Assembly (NCBI GenBank): GCA_026005015.1
Contig: BPKG01000006.1
Span: forward strand, 27,505-91,504
Reading direction: 5' to 3'
Length of the DNA: 64,000 nt
Origin: Burkholderiales bacterium
Lineage (GTDB): Bacteria > Pseudomonadota > Gammaproteobacteria > Burkholderiales > UBA6910
The translations under genes and the position numbers were made by a program. This document shows positions 63,555 through 64,000 of this stretch, one piece after another; position 1 is the stretch's first letter, and each line of letters opens with the position of its first letter. The notes beneath the pieces were generated by a model. The model was not told the origin of the DNA and made no database searches. It saw only the letters and a program-made list of their open reading frames with translations.

Positions 63555-63569
63555 GCAAAAACCGGGCCA
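63555..63569 (-). promoter_or_regulatory. Sigma54 (-24/-12) promoter of the FeeM-like gene
   Basis: On the minus strand: TGGCCCGGTTTTTGC. GG and GC are 10 bases apart, with TGGC-CG and TTGC both present; a single base in the -24 half differs from consensus. Transcription would start near 63543, about 37 nt before the ATG at 63506. Confidence 0.75.
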
Positions 63570-63633
63570 CCACCGATATAAGTTTATCTTTCAACGCATT
63601 AGAGATCGGGCGACCGAATGAGCGGCGCGTTTC

Positions 63634-63653
63634 CTGTCGCCGATATGCGACAG
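63634..63653. promoter_or_regulatory. Inverted repeat, candidate enhancer site 1 of the FeeM-like gene
   Basis: CTGTCG and CGACAG flank CCGATATG. The centre lies about 100 bp upstream of the predicted sigma54 start. It has the same CTGTC-N10-GACAG form and central CGAT as the sites at 44761 and 63713. Confidence 0.55.
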
Positions 63654-63712
63654 CCAAAACGCCCAGGCGGGCTATGCGGCGGTGCAAGCCTGACCAACCC
63701 TGGCAACCCCTG

Positions 63713-63732
63713 TTGTCGTCGATCGACGACAG
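63713..63732. promoter_or_regulatory. Inverted repeat, candidate enhancer site 2 of the FeeM-like gene
   Basis: TTGTC-N10-GACAG containing an 18-bp perfect palindrome, TGTCGTCGATCGACGACA (63714-63731). The centre lies about 180 bp upstream of the predicted sigma54 start and 79 bp beyond site 1. It is 22 bp past the stop of the gene to its right, so a terminator role is possible, though no T-run follows. Confidence 0.52.
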
Positions 63733-63753
63733 GGCTGGACGGAACCCGTCCCA

Positions 63754-64000
63754 TCACAGCCGCTTGAGGTAATCCTTGGTGAAGACCTTGTCGGGCAGGT
63801 CGCGCAGCTTCATGTTGGCGTATTCCAGTATCGAAACCTCACCCTCCCGCAGGGCATCCCGCATGACCAGCCGGGTCGGCCGCACCCGCCCCGCCATGGT
63901 CTGGAACTCCTCGTACTGGCAGGTCTTGAGGAGGCGGCCCGACACCGAGTAGAACTCCGCCTTGTAGGGAAAGAAATTCGCCTTCTGGACCCAGTAGATC
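63754..64000 (-). CDS. Outer membrane lipoprotein-sorting (LolA-like) protein, C-terminal part (runs off the right edge)
   Basis: The last 81 codons of a protein that begins beyond the window. The visible sequence is IYWVQKANFFPYKAEFYSVS, GRLLKTCQYEEFQTMAGR, RPTRLVMRDALREGEVSIL and LRDLPDKVFTKDYLKRL. This is the end of the LolA/LppX-like beta-barrel family often paired with MMPL/RND transporters. The FT-K-Y-L ending is typical. Only the terminal strands and helix can be seen, so the assignment is by family pattern. Confidence 0.75.
   Translation of the reverse strand, partial: IYWVQKANFFPYKAEFYSVSGRLLKTCQYEEFQTMAGRVRPTRLVMRDALREGEVSILEYANMKLRDLPDKVFTKDYLKRL

Noticed and set aside
63634..63732. 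Lux-box reading of the CTGTC-N10-GACAG dyads
   Set aside because: Classical lux boxes have CTGT-N8-ACAG type spacing; here the arms are further apart and sit at enhancer distance from sigma54 elements. No LuxR gene is in the window.

Overview
The window is a stretch of GC-rich chromosome from a betaproteobacterium. The evidence is gene content and order: purD-purH-fis, lptD-surA-pdxA-rsmA, rubredoxin-thiD-thiE-hemL, pilMNOPQ-aroK-aroB, gltB-gltD-hemE, argS-SPOR-dsbA, and a PEP-CTERM/exosortase (XrtA-type) exopolysaccharide locus with prsK/prsR/prsT. This combination suggests the Nitrosomonadales/Rhodocyclales side of the class; the species cannot be named from the sequence. I saw no rRNA, tRNA, CRISPR array, insertion sequence or phage gene.

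Region 1 (1-38 kb) is core housekeeping: four haem genes (hemF, hemL, hemB, hemE), purine synthesis, ubiquinone hydroxylase, pepP, the murU/amgK wall-recycling pair, LPS export (lptD) with its chaperone surA, vitamin B6 and thiamine genes, a cytochrome c4-like dihaem protein, engB, penicillin-binding protein 1a, the type IV pilus assembly operon pilMNOPQ, shikimate genes, dgt and glutamate synthase. Region 2 (38-44 kb) carries priA with a perfect DnaA box upstream, argS, a SPOR-domain cell-division protein and dsbA, followed by a C-terminal scrap of a lost SDR gene.

Region 3 (44-64 kb) is the accessory part. On the minus strand it runs: EpsB-like priming sugar transferase, sensor kinase prsK, sigma54 activator prsR, TPR lipoprotein prsT, UDP-sugar dehydrogenase, UDP-sugar epimerase, a trypsin-like protease, a LuxI-fold acyltransferase and a bactofilin. 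Beyond the transferase lie a YdcF-family gene, two PEP-CTERM proteins, a secreted subtilase with two Ig-like domains, and a second FeeM/LuxI-fold acyltransferase. The exosortase itself is not in the window. I found sigma54-type -24/-12 elements in front of the bactofilin gene, both PEP-CTERM genes and the FeeM-like gene. Inverted repeats of the form CTGTC-N10-GACAG lie about 100-180 bp upstream of two of these promoters. Together with prsK/prsR this suggests one enhancer-dependent regulon that links exopolysaccharide, PEP-CTERM surface proteins, a cytoskeletal polymer and a lipid-signal-like acyltransferase.

A caution applies to the whole window. Fourteen recognisable genes are interrupted by single-base frameshifts, most of them extra bases in short G/C runs, concentrated at 19.8-33.8 kb and 57.7-62.1 kb. 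They hit normally essential genes (aroK, aroB, gltB) and every one can be restored to a family-typical length, so sequencing error is more likely than gene decay. These genes are annotated over their full span with the break points stated.
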